Notes under the pieces: generated by a model | What the model was told of the DNA's origin: nothing | The model's database searches: none | Seen by the model: the letters and a program-made list of their open reading frames with translations, nothing else | Program-made: the position numbers and the translations under genes | Assembly (NCBI GenBank): GCA_022844585.1 | Contig: JALHLM010000232.1 | Location: 1 to 9,034 of the forward strand | From: Pirellulales bacterium | Lineage (GTDB): Bacteria; Planctomycetota; Planctomycetia; Pirellulales; JALHLM01 | Direction of reading: 5' to 3' | Length of the DNA: 9,034 bases | Shown here: positions 6,486-9,034 of the stretch, piece after piece | How the letters are laid out: every line of letters starts with the position of its first letter | Position numbering within the stretch: the first letter of the stretch is position 1

Positions 6486-8207
6486 ATGTGGGACACGGCC
6501 ATGGCGGTCGACCCAGTTTCACTTCCGATCGCGCGCGCGCGACCGAGCGCGGAAGCGCTGGTTGCGGAGAACCGCCAACTCCGGGCGCAGCTCGCCGCTC
6601 TGGAGAACCGCCTCGCCGCGGCGCAACGGACCGGTGCGCAGGCGTTATCCCTCAAAGTTGCATCGCACCCCTCGCTGGAGCACTTCCAGCAGGTGGTCCA
6701 GCATGCCCCAGTAGCGGTTTGGCAGATCCGGGCCGACGGCATCGTCACCCTCAGCGACGGCCAGGCGCTGGCGTCGCTGGGCATGGCGCCAGGACGTCTG
6801 GTCGGCCAGAACTTCTTCGAGGTCTATGCCAATGAGCCCACCATCGTTGAAGAAGCTAGGCGGGCGTTGGCTGGCGAGGAATTCGGCGGCATCGGCGAAT
6901 ACCTCGGCCGCACCTTCGATTTTTCGTATCGCCCGATTCGTGATGCAGACGGGCGCGTGCAGTTCGCGCTCGGCCTGGCTGTCGACATTACGGAGCGCGT
7001 GCAAGCGGAAGCCGCCCTCAAGAAGGTCCACGGCGAACTGGAACGACGCGTCGAACAGCGCACGCAGGAACTGTCCGAATCGAACGCGCAACTTGATCGC
7101 GAGGTCAAAGAACGCAAGCGTGCCGTGGGTGCGCTCGAGGAACGCAATCGCGTTTTGCAGTCGATTCTGGCGAGCATTGCCGACGGGGTCTGCGTTTGTG
7201 ACATCGACGGGCGATTTATCGTGTTCAATCCCGCCGCGGCGCGGATTCTCGGACGTGGCCCGATTGCCGACCAGCCGGACGCCTGGACCGAACACTACGG
7301 GCTTTACCAGCCCGACGGCGAAACGCCGATCCCGGAGCGCGAGCTGCCCATGGTCCGCGCGTTGCGCGGCGAAGACGTCGTCGAAGAAGAGATTTTTGTC
7401 CTGCACGACGAGCTGTCGTCGCCCGTGTGGTTGAGCGTCAATGCCCAACCGGTACGCGATTCCGAGGGCAACATCACCGGCGCCGTGGCTGCGTTTCGTG
7501 ATTTTACCGAAGCAAAGCAGTCACGCGACGCGCTCAACAACGAGCGGCGATTCCTGGAATACGCCCTGGCGGTCCATGAACGGGATCGCCAACTGATCGC
7601 CTATGAACTGCACGACGGCCTGGTGCAGGAGATTTCCGCTTCGCTGATGTATCTGGAAGCGCTCGCACTTCGACTGACGGGACTCGACGACAAATCACAG
7701 AACGATTTCGCGACGGTCGTGCAAATGCTGCGCGACGCGATGCAAGAGGCGCGGCTGGTGATCAGTGGCTTGCGCCCGCCGATCCTTGACGAGCAAGGCG
7801 TCGTGGCGGCGATCGAATACTTGATTCACGAACAGATGGGCTTTGGCGCTCCACCGATTGCGTTCACACACGACGTGTCGTGGAAGCGCCTGGATTCGTT
7901 GTTGGAAGCAATGCTGTTCCGCATTGTGCAGGAAGCGCTCACCAACTTGCGGACGCACGGCCAAGCCCAGAGCGGTGAAGTTACCTTACATGAAGTAAAC
8001 GGACGTATTCGGCTGACCATCTCTGATGATGGCGTGGGCTTTGCGCCGTCCAAGGTTTCGGAAAATCGCTTCGGTTTGCAGGGAATTCGCAAACGCGTCG
8101 CGCTCTTGCGCGGGCGGGTTGATATCCATAGTGCGCCGGGGAAGGGTACACGGCTAACGATCGAGCTGCCCATCGAGCTCGGTCCGGCCACGGTTCGCAA
8201 TCCATAA
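6486..8207 (+). CDS. Soluble PAS-PAS sensor histidine kinase (HisKA_3 type)
   Basis: This 573-aa kinase should autophosphorylate and pass phosphate to the regulator encoded next to it. No membrane segment or signal peptide is seen, so it senses something in the cytoplasm. In order: a coiled coil (about 22-48), a PAS domain (about 64-172), a long coiled coil (about 172-225, rich in E, R and K), a second PAS domain (about 221-345), then a HisKA_3 dimerisation domain with phosphoacceptor H376 in AYELHDGLVQ. The ATPase domain has N487 (QEALTNL), the G1 box DDGVGF at 514-519 and a G2-like FGLQGI at 529-534. This is the DegS/NarX-type kinase class, which pairs with NarL-type regulators. The only two cysteines are C236 and C238, in the second PAS domain. 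The start is uncertain: the nearest purine-rich site (GAGGGAG, 6464-6470) is 15 bases from ATG 6486, and ATG 6501 is an alternative. The signal sensed is unknown. Confidence 0.92.
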   Translation: MWDTAMAVDPVSLPIARARPSAEALVAENRQLRAQLAALENRLAAAQRTGAQALSLKVASHPSLEHFQQVVQHAPVAVWQIRADGIVTLSDGQALASLGMAPGRLVGQNFFEVYANEPTIVEEARRALAGEEFGGIGEYLGRTFDFSYRPIRDADGRVQFALGLAVDITERVQAEAALKKVHGELERRVEQRTQELSESNAQLDREVKERKRAVGALEERNRVLQSILASIADGVCVCDIDGRFIVFNPAAARILGRGPIADQPDAWTEHYGLYQPDGETPIPERELPMVRALRGEDVVEEEIFVLHDELSSPVWLSVNAQPVRDSEGNITGAVAAFRDFTEAKQSRDALNNERRFLEYALAVHERDRQLIAYELHDGLVQEISASLMYLEALALRLTGLDDKSQNDFATVVQMLRDAMQEARLVISGLRPPILDEQGVVAAIEYLIHEQMGFGAPPIAFTHDVSWKRLDSLLEAMLFRIVQEALTNLRTHGQAQSGEVTLHEVNGRIRLTISDDGVGFAPSKVSENRFGLQGIRKRVALLRGRVDIHSAPGKGTRLTIELPIELGPATVRNP

Positions 8208-8217
8208 GGGGCCCACG

Positions 8218-8850
8218 ATGAGCATTCGCATTCTGGTGACCGACGACCACGAACTGGTCCGCTCGGGAATTAAGGCGATGTTGGCGGGCACGGAGATCGA
8301 AGTCGCCGCCGAAGCGACGACGGGCACGGAGGCGATCGAGCGTTGCGCCGCCGAGACGTTCGACGTCGTGTTGCTCGATATCCGCATGCCCAATGGAGAC
8401 GGCTTGCAGGCGCTGACGAAATTGCGCCAGGACCACCCGAATCTGCCCGTGCTGATGTTGACCGCGTTCGAGAATCCGACCTACGTGGCGCGCGCTTTGG
8501 CGCTGGGCGCGACGGGTTACATGCTGAAGGAAACGCCGCGAGAACAACTGCTGACCACGATTCGCAAAGCGGCTCGGGGTGAGGAATGCTGGTCGCGCGA
8601 AGAATTGCGGCGCGTCACCGGCGCGCTTTCCACGCCACGCATTTCCGGCGATCTGGACGTGCCGCTCACGCAACGGGAATCGGAAGTGCTGCGGCAACTG
8701 GCGTTCGGCCTGACGAACAAGGAAATCGCGCAGGCGCTGGGCATCAGTTACGAAACGGTGAAAGAACACGTGCAACACATTTTGCGCAAGATCGGCGTTT
8801 CGGATCGCACGCAAGCGGCCGTTTGGGCGGTGCGCAAGGGGCTGGTGTAA
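8218..8850 (+). CDS. NarL/FixJ-family response regulator
   Basis: This 210-aa DNA-binding regulator is the likely partner of the kinase 10 bp upstream; the two are almost certainly co-transcribed. The receiver domain (about 3-120) has the complete set of functional residues: acidic pair D9/D10, phosphoacceptor D54 (LLDIRMPNGDG), T82 and K104 (YMLKE). A short linker (121-147) leads to a LuxR-type helix-turn-helix (about 148-208; LTQRESEVLRQLAFGLTNKEIA, then the recognition region around SYETVKEHV). Length is typical for the family. Shine-Dalgarno support is modest (AGGGG at 8207-8211, partly overlapping the kinase stop). It ends with TAA directly followed by TAG. No binding-site palindrome can be assigned, so the target genes are unknown. 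Confidence 0.95.
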   Translation: MSIRILVTDDHELVRSGIKAMLAGTEIEVAAEATTGTEAIERCAAETFDVVLLDIRMPNGDGLQALTKLRQDHPNLPVLMLTAFENPTYVARALALGATGYMLKETPREQLLTTIRKAARGEECWSREELRRVTGALSTPRISGDLDVPLTQRESEVLRQLAFGLTNKEIAQALGISYETVKEHVQHILRKIGVSDRTQAAVWAVRKGLV

Positions 8851-8870
8851 TAGTCTTGCACTGCACTATA

Positions 8871-8951
8871 GAGCCGGAAGCTTCAGCGCCTGGAGCGCAG
8901 ACAAGAAGTTGCTTTTCTCCGGCGCACTCCGGGCGCTGACGCTTCCGGCTC
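8871..8951. repeat. 81-bp palindromic repeat after the response regulator gene
   Basis: The element is symmetrical about 8911. Arms 8871-8898 and 8924-8951 (outer sequence GAGCCGGAAGC) pair over 28 positions with two mismatches (8882/8940, 8896/8926) and one G-T pair. A small tip hairpin, 8904-8907 with 8915-8918, closes the loop. It begins 20 bp after the stop codon. No T-run follows on the + strand, so any role in ending or protecting the operon's mRNA would not be that of a standard terminator. Its sequence differs from the other palindromes in the window. The remaining bases (8952-9034) show nothing I can assign. Confidence 0.85.
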
Positions 8952-9034
8952 CAAGTTGCGCGGGTCGATTCGCTTTTTAAGCGCTCGGCGCCATCGCGGT
9001 TTTCATCGATCGCAGGGGTTCTGATTTGCCGAGT

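Noticed and set aside
7981..8814. 277-codon open frame antisense to the kinase-regulator junction
   Set aside because: It spans two well-supported genes on the other strand and is Arg/Gln-rich without motifs.

Overview
The window looks like a piece of a GC-rich Planctomycetota chromosome, probably of the Pirellulales type. That placement is inference. It rests on a DUF1501 protein with the planctomycete-style N-terminus (FCDGVSRREF twin-arginine region), on the many long palindromic repeats between genes, and on the GC-rich codon use. There are five convincing genes. I see no tRNA, rRNA, CRISPR array, transposase or phage gene.

Layout. Positions 1-87 hold most of a palindromic repeat. A good sigma70-like promoter (107-136) then leads into a DsbD/ScsB-type membrane thiol:disulfide interchange protein (172-2811, +), which ends at a strong intrinsic terminator (2837-2904). 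A second sigma70-like promoter (2975-3003) and a strong Shine-Dalgarno (3068-3075) serve a Tat-exported DUF1501 protein (3082-4434, +). This gene converges on a mandelate racemase/enolase-superfamily enzyme (4590-5708, -). The 155-bp gap between the two is almost filled by a full copy of the repeat seen at 1-87. A 777-bp gene-free stretch follows (5709-6485). It holds a 223-bp foldback element and, at its right end, a possible extended -10 promoter. The last unit is a two-gene operon: a soluble PAS-PAS histidine kinase (6486-8207) and a NarL/FixJ response regulator (8218-8850). It is followed by a third kind of palindrome (8871-8951).

How the genes relate. Only the kinase and regulator are clearly one functional unit: they are 10 bp apart and belong to matching families. 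The DsbD protein should carry electrons across the inner membrane to reduce periplasmic disulfides. The DUF1501 protein is predicted to be exported by Tat. The enolase-superfamily enzyme is a cytosolic, probable sugar-acid dehydratase. Their being neighbours does not show a shared pathway, and each appears to be its own transcription unit.

I did not find a new multi-gene system. The points most worth a second look are the palindromic elements at nearly every transcription-unit boundary, a promoter that overrules the longest start of the dsbD gene, a duplicated cysteine-pair region in DsbD, altered active-site motifs in the enolase-superfamily enzyme, and a CxC pair that supplies the kinase's only cysteines.
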